Of a stretch of 64,000 bases of DNA, positions 1 through 9,121 are shown piece by piece (the first letter of the stretch is position 1; the number at the start of each line of letters is the position of its first letter). Origin of the DNA: Nocardioides sp. TF02-7 (GTDB lineage Bacteria > Actinomycetota > Actinomycetes > Propionibacteriales > Nocardioidaceae). The stretch is from NCBI RefSeq assembly GCF_022437945.1, contig NZ_CP092535.1:2666001-2730000 (forward strand). Direction: 5' to 3'. The translations under genes and the position numbers were made by a program. The notes under the pieces are model-generated. The model saw only the letters and a program-made list of their open reading frames with translations, searched no databases and was not told where the DNA came from.

Positions 1-726
1 ATCAACGGCAGCAAGCGGTGGATCTCCAACGGAGGGGCGTCCAGCCACTACCTGGTCTACTGCCGGCTCTCCGACGCGCCGGGGGCGAAGGGCATCGGCG
101 CGGTCATCGTGTCGGCCGACGCCGAGGGCGTGTCGTTCGGCGCCAGCGAGAAGCTGATGGGCTTCCGGGGGATCCCGAGCGCCGACATCTACTTCGACGA
201 CGTCCGGGTCCCGATCTCCGACCTGGTGGTCGAGGCAGGCGGCTTCCGCAAGCTCTTCGGCGTCTTCTCCATCGAGCGGCTGGGCAACGCCACGATGTCG
301 CTCGCGATCGGTCAGGCGTCGCTCGACCGCACCAAGGCCTACGTCGCGGAGCGGCAGCAGTTCGGCCGTCCGCTGATCGAGTTCCAGAGCGTCCAGATGA
401 CCCTCGCCACGATGGCGATGCAGGTCGAGGCGTCGCGTCTGCTCATCTACCGTGCCGCGGTCAACGCCGGCGACGGCCTGCCCGACTCCTACGAGACGTC
501 CATCGCCAAGTGCTTCGCCAACGAGATGGCCAAGCAGGTGTCCGACCTCGGCATGCAGATGCACGGCGGCAACGGCTACACCGAGGAGTACGGTCTGGAG
601 CGGTTGCACCGCGACTCCCACGGCTGGGCGATCGCGGGCGGCACGCCGGCGATCCAGCGGGTGCGGATCGCGTCGGAGATGTTCGGCCGAAGCTTCAACC
701 AGCGTCCGGAGGCGATCCAGCGGTGA
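1..726 (+). CDS. Acyl-CoA dehydrogenase, 5'-truncated by the window edge
   Basis: The C-terminal 241 residues of an FAD-dependent acyl-CoA dehydrogenase, which puts an alpha,beta double bond into an acyl-CoA. The frame is open from base 1, so the start lies outside the window. The sequence shows the middle beta-domain (NGSKRWISNGG, then FDDVRVP) and the C-terminal helical domain with the RQQFGRPLIEFQ segment and the MQMHGGNGYTEEYGLER segment that contacts FAD in this family. It ends in TGA that overlaps the GTG start of a second dehydrogenase, so the two are translationally coupled and probably form one operon with the amidohydrolase and AtuA genes downstream. The substrate cannot be read from sequence. 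Confidence 0.9.
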   Translation: MNGSKRWISNGGASSHYLVYCRLSDAPGAKGIGAVIVSADAEGVSFGASEKLMGFRGIPSADIYFDDVRVPISDLVVEAGGFRKLFGVFSIERLGNATMSLAIGQASLDRTKAYVAERQQFGRPLIEFQSVQMTLATMAMQVEASRLLIYRAAVNAGDGLPDSYETSIAKCFANEMAKQVSDLGMQMHGGNGYTEEYGLERLHRDSHGWAIAGGTPAIQRVRIASEMFGRSFNQRPEAIQR

Positions 727-1890
727 CCGACTCGCCCGAGGCTCCTCTGTTCGAGCTGCCCGAGCGCTACCTCGACCTCCAGGCCGAGGCGCGGGCGCTG
801 GCCGAGTCGTGCCGCGACGTCGCAGCGCGCGCGGACGAGGCGGACCGGTTCGACCCCGACGTCCGGAAGCGGCTGACCGAGAGCGGGCTGTGCCGGGTCG
901 GCGTGCCGGCGGAGTACGGCGGTCGGTTCAAGAACGTCGACTCGCTGGCCGTCACCGTGGTCCGGGAGGCGCTGGCCGGTGTGAGCGCCCACCTCGACTC
1001 GATGTTCGCCATGCAGGGCATCGGCAGCTTCTGCGTGACCCGTGCCGGCAGCGACGCGGTCCGGAAGGAGTGGCTGCCGCGGGTGGCGTCCCTCGACGCG
1101 GTCGCGGCGATCGGGCTCACCGAGCCCGACGTCGGCTCCGACCTCCGCGCGATCACGACGACCGTCGTGCAGGACGGCGACGCGCTGGTGGTCAACGGGC
1201 ACAAGTCGTTCATCACCAACGCCCCCGACGCGTCGTTCTTCAGCATCCTCTGCCGGGAGGGCGACGGCTACTCGTTGGTCTTCGTCCCGGCCGATGCCCC
1301 TGGCGTCTCGGTCACGATGCCGCACCAGATCGTGGCCCCCCACGTGCTCGGGGGACGTGGTGATGGAGAACGTCCGGGTGCCGCTCGACCACCGGATCGG
1401 CGAGGCGGGCGCCGGGTTCACGCTCATGCTGCAGACCCTCGCCACCTTCCGGGTGAGCGTGGCCGGCGCGTCGGTCGGCCTCGCAGAGGCGGCCCTGCGC
1501 GAGGCGCTCGGCCACGCCACCGAGCGCGAGCTCTTCGGCAAGCCGTTGGCTCGCCTGGGAGGGGTGCCGGCGTCGCTGGCCACCTGCTGGATGGAGATCG
1601 AGATGGCGCGGGCGATGACCTACCGGGCCGCCGCCGCTGCTGCGCGTGACCCGCTGGCCGGGATGCACCTCTCCTCCATCGCGAAGGTCGGCGCCACGGA
1701 GGCCTGCGGCCGCGTGGTCGACCGGGCGGTGCAGGTGATGGGCCGGTTCGGGCTGGTGCGCGGCAGCAACATCGAGCGGTTCTACCGCGAGGCGCGCCCG
1801 ATGCGGATCTACGAGGGCTCGACCGAAGTGATCCTCGACTCGCTCGCCAAGAAGCTGGTCAAGGACCACGGGGCGGAGGCGCCGCGGTGA
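723..1890 (+). CDS. Acyl-CoA dehydrogenase (frameshift near 1350)
   Basis: A second FAD-dependent acyl-CoA dehydrogenase, about 388 residues after correction, normal for the family. Start is GTG at 723, overlapping the previous stop. The N-terminal half contains VPAEYGG and the TEPDVGSDL motif of the substrate/FAD-binding domain, followed by NGHKSFITNA. The frame breaks in a run of five G at 1350-1354, and the conserved VVMENVRVPLDHRIGE continues in the next frame; one extra G explains it. The C-terminal part has ERFYREARPMRIYEGSTEV, the usual ACAD ending. With the preceding gene it may form a two-subunit or two-substrate set. Confidence 0.85.
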
Positions 1891-2675
1891 TCGTCGACTG
1901 CCACCTCCACGTGTGGCCCGACCACATCGCCGACGCGATGCAGGCGCAGCGGCCGTCGGGCATGCCGCTGCGCTTCAACGGAAAGCTCTCCGGCCTGCTC
2001 GAGAGCATGGACCAGGCGGGCATCGACAAGGGGTTCGCGCTGGGTGTCGGCATCAAGCCGTCGGTCGTGGCTCGCACCAACGAGTTCATCGGCACCGTCC
2101 CGCGTGACCGGCTGGTCCCGTTCGGCACGGTGCACCCCGAGCTCCCGGTGGAGGAGAACCTCCGCCACCTCCAGGACAACGGGATCGTCGGCGTCAAGCT
2201 GCACCCCCTGTTCCAGGAGCTCTCGCTGGCCGACCCGCGTGTGGAGGAGATCCTCGCCGCCCTGGCCGAAGCCGGCATCCCGGTGATCACCCACGTCGGC
2301 GCAGGCGGCGACGCCGCGGCCAACGAGCGAGGCGGCCCGCACCACCTCGCCCGGCTGGCGAAGGCGCTGCCCGACCTGACCCTGATCGCCTGCCACTTCG
2401 GCGGCTACCACCAGCTCGACGAGGCCGAGGAGCACGTGGTCGGCTCGAGCGTGCTGCTGGAGACCTCGTGGCCGCCCACCGTGGGCGACCTCGACAAGGA
2501 GCGGATCGTCGCGCTGATCCGGCGCCACGGTGCCGACCGCGTCGTCTACGGCTCCGACTGGCCGATGGCCGACCCCGCTGCCGAGATCGCCGCTGTCCGG
2601 TCGCTCGGCCTCACCCGCGAGGAGGAGGACGGCATCCTGGGCGGCAACATCGCGCGGGTGCTGGGGATCTCGTGA
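1887..2675 (+). CDS. Amidohydrolase-2 family TIM-barrel hydrolase or decarboxylase
   Basis: A 262-residue metal-dependent hydrolase of the amidohydrolase-2 family (the ACMSD/4-oxalomesaconate/lactonase group). Visible metal-ligand motifs are DCHLHVW at the N-terminus, ITHVG around residue 133, HFGGYH around 170 and the C-terminal YGSDWP aspartate. GTG start at 1887 overlaps the upstream ACAD stop; its own stop overlaps the next GTG. Family members open lactones or decarboxylate ring-cleavage acids. Next to AtuA-type and ACAD genes it may hydrolyse a cyclic intermediate, but the substrate is not evident. Confidence 0.85.
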   Translation: MIVDCHLHVWPDHIADAMQAQRPSGMPLRFNGKLSGLLESMDQAGIDKGFALGVGIKPSVVARTNEFIGTVPRDRLVPFGTVHPELPVEENLRHLQDNGIVGVKLHPLFQELSLADPRVEEILAALAEAGIPVITHVGAGGDAAANERGGPHHLARLAKALPDLTLIACHFGGYHQLDEAEEHVVGSSVLLETSWPPTVGDLDKERIVALIRRHGADRVVYGSDWPMADPAAEIAAVRSLGLTREEEDGILGGNIARVLGIS

Positions 2676-4036
2676 GCCGGACGGTCCGGCTCGGCGCCGG
2701 CATGGCCTTCTGGGGCGACCGGGTGCAGCCGGCGATCGAGATGGTCGAGCGGGGGGACATCGACTACCTCTGCTGCGACCACCTAGCCGAGCTGACGATG
2801 TCGATCCTCGCCAAGCAGCGCGCCCGCAACCCTGACCGCGGCTACACCCGCGACATCCTGGACCTGCTCCGCGGCGCCCTCCCCGCCATCGTGGAGAAGG
2901 GCATCCGGGTCGTCACCAACGCCGGCGGCGCGAACCCGCACGCCGCGGCGGAGGCGGTGGTCGCCCTGGTCAAGGAGCTCGGTCTCTCCGGCGTCCGGGT
3001 GGCCGTCGTCACCGGCGACGACATCGAGCCCGCCATCGACGACCTGACGGACCGCGGCGTCACGTTCGACAACCTCGACACCGGCGAGCCGCTGTCGACG
3101 GTCCGCGACCGGCTGACGCACGCCGCCGTCTACACCGGCTGCGAGGGCATCGTCTCCGCCCTCGACCAGGGCGCGCAGATCGTGATCTGCGGCCGGGTCA
3201 CCGACATCGCCCTCTACCTCGGTCCCCTCGTCCACGAGTTCGGGTGGGCGCGCGACGACTGGGAGCGGCTCGGCATGGCCACCGTGGTCGCCCACGCGAT
3301 CGAGTGCGGCGGTCAGGCCACCGGTGGCCTCTACGACGGCGGGTGGGCCGACGTGCCGGGCTTGGAGGAGCTCGGCTACCCGATCGCCGAGGTCTCCGAG
3401 GACGGCACCGCCGTGGTCACCAAGACCCCGGGCACCGGCGGACGGGTCGACGTCGGCACCGTCAGCGAGCAGCTCGTCTACGAGATCCTCGACCCCGCCA
3501 ACTACCTGACCGCCGACGTGACGGCCGACTTCACGCAGGTGCGGCTGGAGGAGGTCGGCCCCGACCGGGTCCGGATCACCGGCGGCACCGGGCGGCCGGC
3601 GCCGGCGACGTTGAAGGTCAACATGGGCTACCGCGCCGGCTTCGTGGGCGAGACCCAGTTCACCTACACCTGGCCGCGGGCCTACGAGAAGGCCCAGCGG
3701 GGCCTGGAGTTCCTGCGCAAGCGGCTCGCCGCCGCAGACTTCCGGTGCAGCGACGAGCTCGTCGAGTACCTCGGTCACACCTCGATGTGGGGCGGCCGGG
3801 TCGCCGAGCCGGACGACCCGGACCTGCCCGAGGTCGTCGTCCGCTACGCCGCGCGGTGCCCCGACGCGGACGAGGCCCGCAAGGTGTTCACCGAGAGCGT
3901 CCCGCTCTACAACAACGGCCCCGCCGGGATCGCCGGGATCGGCACCCGGCCGCCGTTGAAAGAGCTGTACGCGATCTGGCCGGCGCTGATCCCGCGCGAG
4001 CACGTGGTCCAGTCCGTCGAGATCCTGGAGGTCTGA
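2672..4036 (+). CDS. AtuA-like protein, N-terminal (DUF1446) form
   Basis: A 454-residue protein of the acyclic terpene utilisation AtuA family (PF07287, DUF1446). The family is known from citronellol/geraniol catabolism in Pseudomonas, where AtuA is required but its reaction is unresolved. Sequence hallmarks are GAGMAFWGDR at the start, VVTNAGGANP, VVTGDD, ICGRVTDIALYLGPL, AIECGGQATGG and NMGYRAGFVGE. GTG start at 2672 overlaps the amidohydrolase stop by four bases. Full AtuA proteins carry an extra C-terminal ferredoxin-fold region; here that region is a separate downstream gene, so this is a split version. Confidence 0.88.
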   Translation: MSRTVRLGAGMAFWGDRVQPAIEMVERGDIDYLCCDHLAELTMSILAKQRARNPDRGYTRDILDLLRGALPAIVEKGIRVVTNAGGANPHAAAEAVVALVKELGLSGVRVAVVTGDDIEPAIDDLTDRGVTFDNLDTGEPLSTVRDRLTHAAVYTGCEGIVSALDQGAQIVICGRVTDIALYLGPLVHEFGWARDDWERLGMATVVAHAIECGGQATGGLYDGGWADVPGLEELGYPIAEVSEDGTAVVTKTPGTGGRVDVGTVSEQLVYEILDPANYLTADVTADFTQVRLEEVGPDRVRITGGTGRPAPATLKVNMGYRAGFVGETQFTYTWPRAYEKAQRGLEFLRKRLAAADFRCSDELVEYLGHTSMWGGRVAEPDDPDLPEVVVRYAARCPDADEARKVFTESVPLYNNGPAGIAGIGTRPPLKELYAIWPALIPREHVVQSVEILEV

Positions 4037-4038
4037 GG

Positions 4039-4350
4039 ATGCGCGTCGCCGACCTCGCCCACGGCCGCTCCGGCGACAAGGGCGACACCTGCAACGTCGG
4101 GCTGGTCGCCTGGGACGACGAGGGCTACCGCACCCTCTGCCGCGAGCTGACCGAGGAGCGGGTCGCCGCCCACTTCGGCTCTCTGGTGAAGGGCAGCGTC
4201 ACCCGTCACGAGATGCCCGGGATCCGAGCGCTCAACTTCGTGCTCACCGGCGCCCTCGACGGTGGCGGCACCCTGTCCCTTCGCTCCGACCACCTCGGCA
4301 AGGTGATGTACGCCTGGTTGCTCCGGATGGAGATAGCGGGGGACCGGTGA
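4039..4350 (+). CDS. AtuA-like ferredoxin-fold domain protein (separate small subunit)
   Basis: A 103-residue protein matching the C-terminal domain usually fused to AtuA (AtuA-like ferredoxin-fold domain). It starts MRVADLAHGRSGDKGDT, a signature of this domain, then NVGLVAWDD and ends RSDHLGKVMYAWLLRMEI. ATG start is two bases after the AtuA stop and its end overlaps the enoyl-CoA hydratase start, so it is made with AtuA. The simplest reading is that the two polypeptides form one functional AtuA unit. The biochemical role of this domain is unknown. Confidence 0.85.
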   Translation: MRVADLAHGRSGDKGDTCNVGLVAWDDEGYRTLCRELTEERVAAHFGSLVKGSVTRHEMPGIRALNFVLTGALDGGGTLSLRSDHLGKVMYAWLLRMEIAGDR

Positions 4351-5180
4351 TGGGGCCGGCGGTCCTGCGCACCCAGCGTGGCACGCTCGCGGTGCTGACC
4401 CTCAACCGGGCCGCGGACCGCAACCCGCTCAACGCCGAGCTGACCTCCGCGCTGCTCGCAGCGCTGCGCGAGGCGTTCGCCGACGACACGGTGCGCTCGG
4501 TGGCGATCGCCGCTGACGGCCCGGCCTTCTCCGCCGGTGGCGACCTCCGACAGATGAAGGAGCTCGCGGCCATGCCGGCGGAGGACGCGTGGGCGTGGCC
4601 GGCGGGGATCGTCGAGCTGCACCACCTCGCGCTCGAGGCGCCCAAGCCGTTGATCGCCCTCGTCGACGGGCCGGCGTACGCCGGTGGCATGGGCCTGGCC
4701 GGTGCTTGCGACGTCGTGCTGGCCGGGCCGCGGGCGAGCTTCGCGATGCCCGAGGTGCGGCTCGGTCTGTTCCCGATGATCATCGTCGCCCACCTGGTGC
4801 GGGCGCTCCCGCGCAAGCTGCTGCTCGACCTGATGCTCACCGGCCGGGCGATCGACGGCGCCGAGGCCGAGCGCGCCGGCCTCGTCTCGCGGCTCTGCGC
4901 AGACGGGGACGCCCTGTGGGCGACCGCCGACGAGTACGCGGCGATGTTCGAGCAGACCAGCCCGATGGCGCTCCGCCTCGGTCGTCGAGCGTTCGGGCTG
5001 CTCGCCGATCTGCCGGCACCGCAGGCGCTCGACGCCGCGCAGTTCCTCAACCTCGCGTTCTTCCACGGCACCGACCTGGCCGAGGGCGCTGCCGCGTTCC
5101 TCGACCGCAGGCCGGCGCCGTGGGTTCCCACCGACCACCCGCCGCGGCCGGACCGGAGCGGCACGAGCACAGGAGAGTGA
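4347..5180 (+). CDS. Enoyl-CoA hydratase/isomerase (crotonase family)
   Basis: A 277-residue crotonase-fold protein that should add water to, or isomerise, an enoyl-CoA. It has the first oxyanion-hole segment FSAGGDLRQM and the second, YAGGMGLAGACDVV, followed by MPEVRLGLFP with an acidic residue in the usual catalytic region. The start overlaps the end of the small AtuA-domain gene and the stop overlaps the thiolase ATG. Between AtuA and a thiolase it fits the hydration step of a beta-oxidation-type spiral. Whether it is hydratase, isomerase or lyase cannot be decided. Confidence 0.88.
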   Translation: MMGPAVLRTQRGTLAVLTLNRAADRNPLNAELTSALLAALREAFADDTVRSVAIAADGPAFSAGGDLRQMKELAAMPAEDAWAWPAGIVELHHLALEAPKPLIALVDGPAYAGGMGLAGACDVVLAGPRASFAMPEVRLGLFPMIIVAHLVRALPRKLLLDLMLTGRAIDGAEAERAGLVSRLCADGDALWATADEYAAMFEQTSPMALRLGRRAFGLLADLPAPQALDAAQFLNLAFFHGTDLAEGAAAFLDRRPAPWVPTDHPPRPDRSGTSTGE

Positions 5181-6328
5181 TGATGGAGGCATACGTCGTC
5201 GGAGCCGTCCGGTCGGCCGTCGGTAAGCGAGGCGGCGGACTGTCGGCGGTCCACCCGGCAGACCTCGGCGCCGCCGTCCTCCGCGAGCTGGTGGCCCGCA
5301 CCGGTGTCGACCCCGAGGCGCTGGACGACGTGCTCTGGGGGTGCGTCGGCCAGATCGGGCCGCAGGCCTCGAACGTCGGCCGCACCACGGTGCTCTCGGC
5401 CGGGCTGCCCGAGTCGCTGCCCGGCACCACGATCGACCGGCAGTGCGGGTCCTCCCAACAGGCGCTCCACTTCGCCGCCCAGGCGGTGATGTCCGGCACC
5501 CAGGACCTGGTCGTGGCCGGCGGCGTGGAGGTGATGAGCCAGGTGCCGATCGCGTCGCCGACGACGATCGCGCTCCAGCACGACATGGCCCACCCGCGCT
5601 CCGGCGACGGCTTCCGCGAGCGGTACGGCGACCAGGAGATCTCGCAGTTCCGCGGCGCGGAGCTGATCGCCGAGAAGTGGGGGTTGGACCGCGAGGCGAT
5701 GGAGGGCTACGCGCTGGAGAGCCACGCCCGAGCGCTGGCCTCCGCGGCGGCGGGTGACTTCGACGACGAGATCGTCGCCGTCGCCGGGGTGGCGACGGAC
5801 GAGGGACCGCGCGCGGACACCACCGCGGAGAAGCTCGCCGGACTGTCGGCGCTGCGTGAGGGCGGCCGGCTGACCCCGGCGCTCGCCAGCCAGGTCTCCG
5901 ACGGTGCGGCGGCGCTGCTGGTGGCCTCGGGCGCGGCCGTCGAGCGGCACGGGCTGACGCCGCTGGCCCGGGTGCACACCATGGTCGTCAGCGGGTCCGA
6001 CCCGGTGCTCATGCTGACCGGGCCGATCCCTGCGACCGAGCGGCTGGTCGAGCGCTCGGGCGTCGCGCTCGACGAGATCGGCTCGTTCGAGGTCAACGAG
6101 GCGTTCGCGAGCGTCCCGATGGCGTGGCTGGCCGAGACCGGCGCCGACCCGGCCCGCACCAACCCGCAGGGCGGCGCGATCGCCCTCGGTCACCCGCTCG
6201 GGGGGACCGGTGCCCGGCTCGCCACGACGCTGCTGCACCGGATGCGCCGGGAGCAGCAGCGCTACGGGCTGCAGACGATGTGCGAAGGCGGAGGCATGGC
6301 CAACGCCACCCTCTTCGAGCTGGTGTGA
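5180..6328 (+). CDS. Acetyl-CoA acyltransferase (thiolase)
   Basis: A 382-residue type II thiolase that cleaves a 3-ketoacyl-CoA with CoA. It has the nucleophilic cysteine in DRQCGSSQQ (about residue 90), the NEAFAS motif, the GHPLGGTGARL histidine loop and the second active cysteine in TMCEGGGMAN. ATG at 5180 overlaps the hydratase stop; a second ATG at 5183 lies at better distance from the AGGAGAG at 5171 and may be the real start. It completes an ACAD-hydratase-thiolase set in the operon. Confidence 0.92.
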   Translation: MMEAYVVGAVRSAVGKRGGGLSAVHPADLGAAVLRELVARTGVDPEALDDVLWGCVGQIGPQASNVGRTTVLSAGLPESLPGTTIDRQCGSSQQALHFAAQAVMSGTQDLVVAGGVEVMSQVPIASPTTIALQHDMAHPRSGDGFRERYGDQEISQFRGAELIAEKWGLDREAMEGYALESHARALASAAAGDFDDEIVAVAGVATDEGPRADTTAEKLAGLSALREGGRLTPALASQVSDGAAALLVASGAAVERHGLTPLARVHTMVVSGSDPVLMLTGPIPATERLVERSGVALDEIGSFEVNEAFASVPMAWLAETGADPARTNPQGGAIALGHPLGGTGARLATTLLHRMRREQQRYGLQTMCEGGGMANATLFELV

Positions 6329-7787
6329 CGACAGGCCGGAGCCCGAGGCGTACGCCGACGGGTGCCGCCGGTCTCGTCGTCTGCCTCGCCTACGCGGCCG
6401 CCACCGGCGGGGTCGTCGCGGGGCTCGGCAACCCGTTGATCCACGAGGTGTCGGTCGCCCGGCAGGTGCCGGTCGTCGACGCCCAGTGGGTCATCATCGC
6501 GCCCCCTGCTGGTCGGTGCGGTCGGCACGCCGGTGGTCTCCCGTCTCGCCGACGGCCGCGCTGCCCGGGCGGTGCTCGTGGGGACCCTGCTGCTGATCGC
6601 CGTCGGCGGCGCTGTCGCGCTGGTGCCGTCGCTGCCCGCGCTGATCGCGGCGCGCGCCGTCCAGGGCTTCGGCTACTCCCTGGTCCCGCTCACGGTCGCC
6701 CTTGCCCGGACGCACCTGAAGGGGGCGACCCTGGCGCGCACCATGGCGGTGCTGTCGGTCAGCGTCTCCCTCGGCGCCGGGTTGGGAAACCCGGCAATCG
6801 GCCTGCTGGTCGACGTGGGCGGCTACCGGCTGCCGTTCCTGCTGGTGACGCTGGTGGGCGCGTCGGCCGCCTGGTGGGTGGCGCGGCGGGTCCCGCCGAC
6901 GCCGGACTGCGGCCACCGGGTCGTGCTCGACGTCCCCGGCGCGCTGGTGCTCGCCGCCGGGCTGTCCGCCTTGCTGCTGGTGGTGGCGCGCGGGGAGCTC
7001 TGGGGCTGGACGACCTCGCGGGTCGCGGTGCTGGTGGTGGCCGGCATCGGGCTGCTCGTCGGCTGGGTGGTGCTGGAGCTGCGCACGGCGTCGCCGCTGG
7101 TCGACCTGCGGCTGTTGACGAGCCGCAGCCTGCTCGGCGTCAACGCGGCGGCGGCGCTGAGCGGGATCGGGATGTTCGCCGGCGCCAGCACCGTCATGCT
7201 CCAGGCGCAGACCCCGCCGCCGGACGGGCTCGGGTACTCGGTCTTCGTCGCTGGGCTGCTGATGCTGCCGATGGCGCTGACCAGCCTGGTCACCCCTGCG
7301 GCCGGGCTGTGGCTGGCCCGCCGGACCGGTCACCGCTACGTCCTCGCCGGCGGGCTCCTCCTCGTCGCGACCGCCTTCGGCCACTTCGCCCTCCGGCACG
7401 GGAGCGCCGCCGAGATCCTGGTGTCGATGGTGGTGATGGGTGCCGGCATCGGCCTCTCCTACTCGGTGATGCCGGCCGTCGTCGTCGCGCACACCCCCCT
7501 TGCCCGGACGGGGAGCGCGATGGGGAGTGAACCAGGTGGTGCGGCTGGCCGGCGGCAGCGCGGGCGGCGCCGTCGTGGCGTCGATCCTGGCCGCGCACAC
7601 CCCGCCGGGGGCCCTCGACGCGCAGGACGCGGGTTTCGTCGCGGCGGCAGCGTTCGCAGCGGGGGGAGCGCTGCTGGCCGCGGTGGTGTGCCTGGTGGTG
7701 CTGCCGGCCGACCGACCCGGCCGCACCCGGCTCGTGACCACCGACGGCTCCGCTGTGACCGTTGACACCCATGTGCCGCCCCCCTAG
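6325..7787 (+). CDS. MFS transporter (two frameshifts)
   Basis: A major facilitator transporter of about 486 residues after correction, with roughly 12-14 hydrophobic helices. It begins GTG at 6325, overlapping the thiolase stop. Recognisable features are the first helix LVVCLAYAAATGGVVAGL, the loop SRLADGRAAR after helix 2 (motif A-like), and the central VQGFGYSLVPL. The frame breaks at about 6495-6500 in a C run and again at 7521-7525 in a G run, each explained by one extra base. Last in the operon, it probably moves the growth substrate or a catabolic intermediate; direction of transport is unknown. Confidence 0.8.
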
Positions 7788-7790
7788 ATT
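7762..7790 (+). promoter_or_regulatory. Sigma70-like promoter for the P450 operon
   Basis: TTGACA at 7762-7767 and TAGATT at 7785-7790 are separated by exactly 17 bases, a near-consensus housekeeping promoter. It lies in the 3' end of the MFS gene and points at the P450 start at 7845, about 50 bases downstream. It is the best conventional promoter I saw in the window. Confidence 0.6.
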
Positions 7791-7844
7791 GCGGATAACC
7801 ATGATCAAGATATGCACCGAAGCGCGATCGAGGCGGGGGTGACC

Positions 7845-9117
7845 ATGACCAGCTCCACGCTGTCCAGGACCGACGACCAGGAGATCGGCGACTTCTTCGC
7901 GGCGGACCCCGCCACGATCGCCTGGCCGTACCCGATGTACGAGCGGTGGCGCCAGGGCGCCGGCGTCGTGCGGTGGGAAGGCGGGCCGGCGACGGTGGTC
8001 ACCCGCTACGCCGACGTCAAGGACGTCATGAGCGGCCGCTACCCGATCCTCCAGAACGCCTACCGCTTCGGCGAGCTCGCTGAGGGCACGATCTCCCGGC
8101 TGCCCCTCGCGCAGCACGACACCTTCTTCAAGGTCCTCGACTTCGAGAGCCTGTTCATGAGCCGGAAGGAGGGGGGAGGACCACGCCCGGCTGCGCCGGA
8201 TCGCCGCACGCGCCTTCACCGCACGCCGGATCACGCAGCTGCGGGAGTCGGTCGAGCGGCACGTCGACGCCCTGGTCGCCGACATGCTCCGCCAGCCCAC
8301 CCCGGACATCAAGCGCGACCTGGCCAACAAGCTGCCGGTGCGGGTGATCGTCGACATGCTCGGCGTGCCCCAGTCGGACCGCGACCTGATCTGGGAGTGG
8401 TCGGAGGCGGTCGGGCGCCTGTTCTCGCTCGACGAGCGGTCGCTGCGGGAGGCCGACGAGGCCATCGACGCGTTCCGCGAGTACGTCGGCCGCACCGTGC
8501 ACCGGTTCCGGGAGACCGGCGAGGCCCCCGACCTCGCCAAGGCGATGCTCGAGCAGCGCGACAACGAGGCCCTGACCGAGGACGAGCTCGTCGCGATGTA
8601 CCTGCTCATCCTCTTCGGCGGCAGCGAGACCACCACGAACCTCCTCGGCAACGGCTTCCTCGCGCTGCAGCGGCACCGCGACCAGTGGGACCTGCTGCGC
8701 GAGCACCCGGACCTGGTGCCGGGTGCGATCGACGAGCTGATCCGGTACGACTCCCCGCACCACTACCTGCCCCGGGTGGCCGACGGCGACTTCGAGATCA
8801 ACGGGGTGCCGGTCCGCAAGGGCCAGACCGTGATCGTGGTGATGGGCGCCGCCAACCGGGACGAGTCGGTGTTCCCCGACCCGGACCGGCTCGACGTCAC
8901 CCGCCCGAACCGCAAGGAGCACCTGTCCTTCGCGTTCGGCGCGCACTACTGCCTCGGCGCGGCTCTCGCCCGGCTCGAGGGTGACGTCGTCTTCTCCACC
9001 CTGCTGCGCAGGTTCCCGGACGCGCGGCTGCTCGACGACCAGCCGGTGTACGCCGGGAGCGCCATGCTGCGCGCGATCCAGTCGCTGCCGACGGACCTCG
9101 GCCCTGACCGGGGCTGA
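7845..9117 (+). CDS. Cytochrome P450 (frameshift near 8170)
   Basis: A soluble bacterial cytochrome P450, about 423 residues after correction. It has the I-helix oxygen-binding segment FGGSETTT (about residue 258), the K-helix ELIR (about 297-300), and the heme loop SFAFGAHYCLG with the ligand cysteine near residue 369. I chose ATG 7845 because AGGCGGGGG lies just upstream; an upstream ATG at 7812 is possible. The frame breaks in a run of six G at 8170-8175 and the expected EDHARLRRIAARAF resumes, so one G is extra. It presumably hydroxylates the substrate before CoA activation by the ligase encoded five bases downstream. Confidence 0.87.
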
Positions 9118-9121
9118 CGCC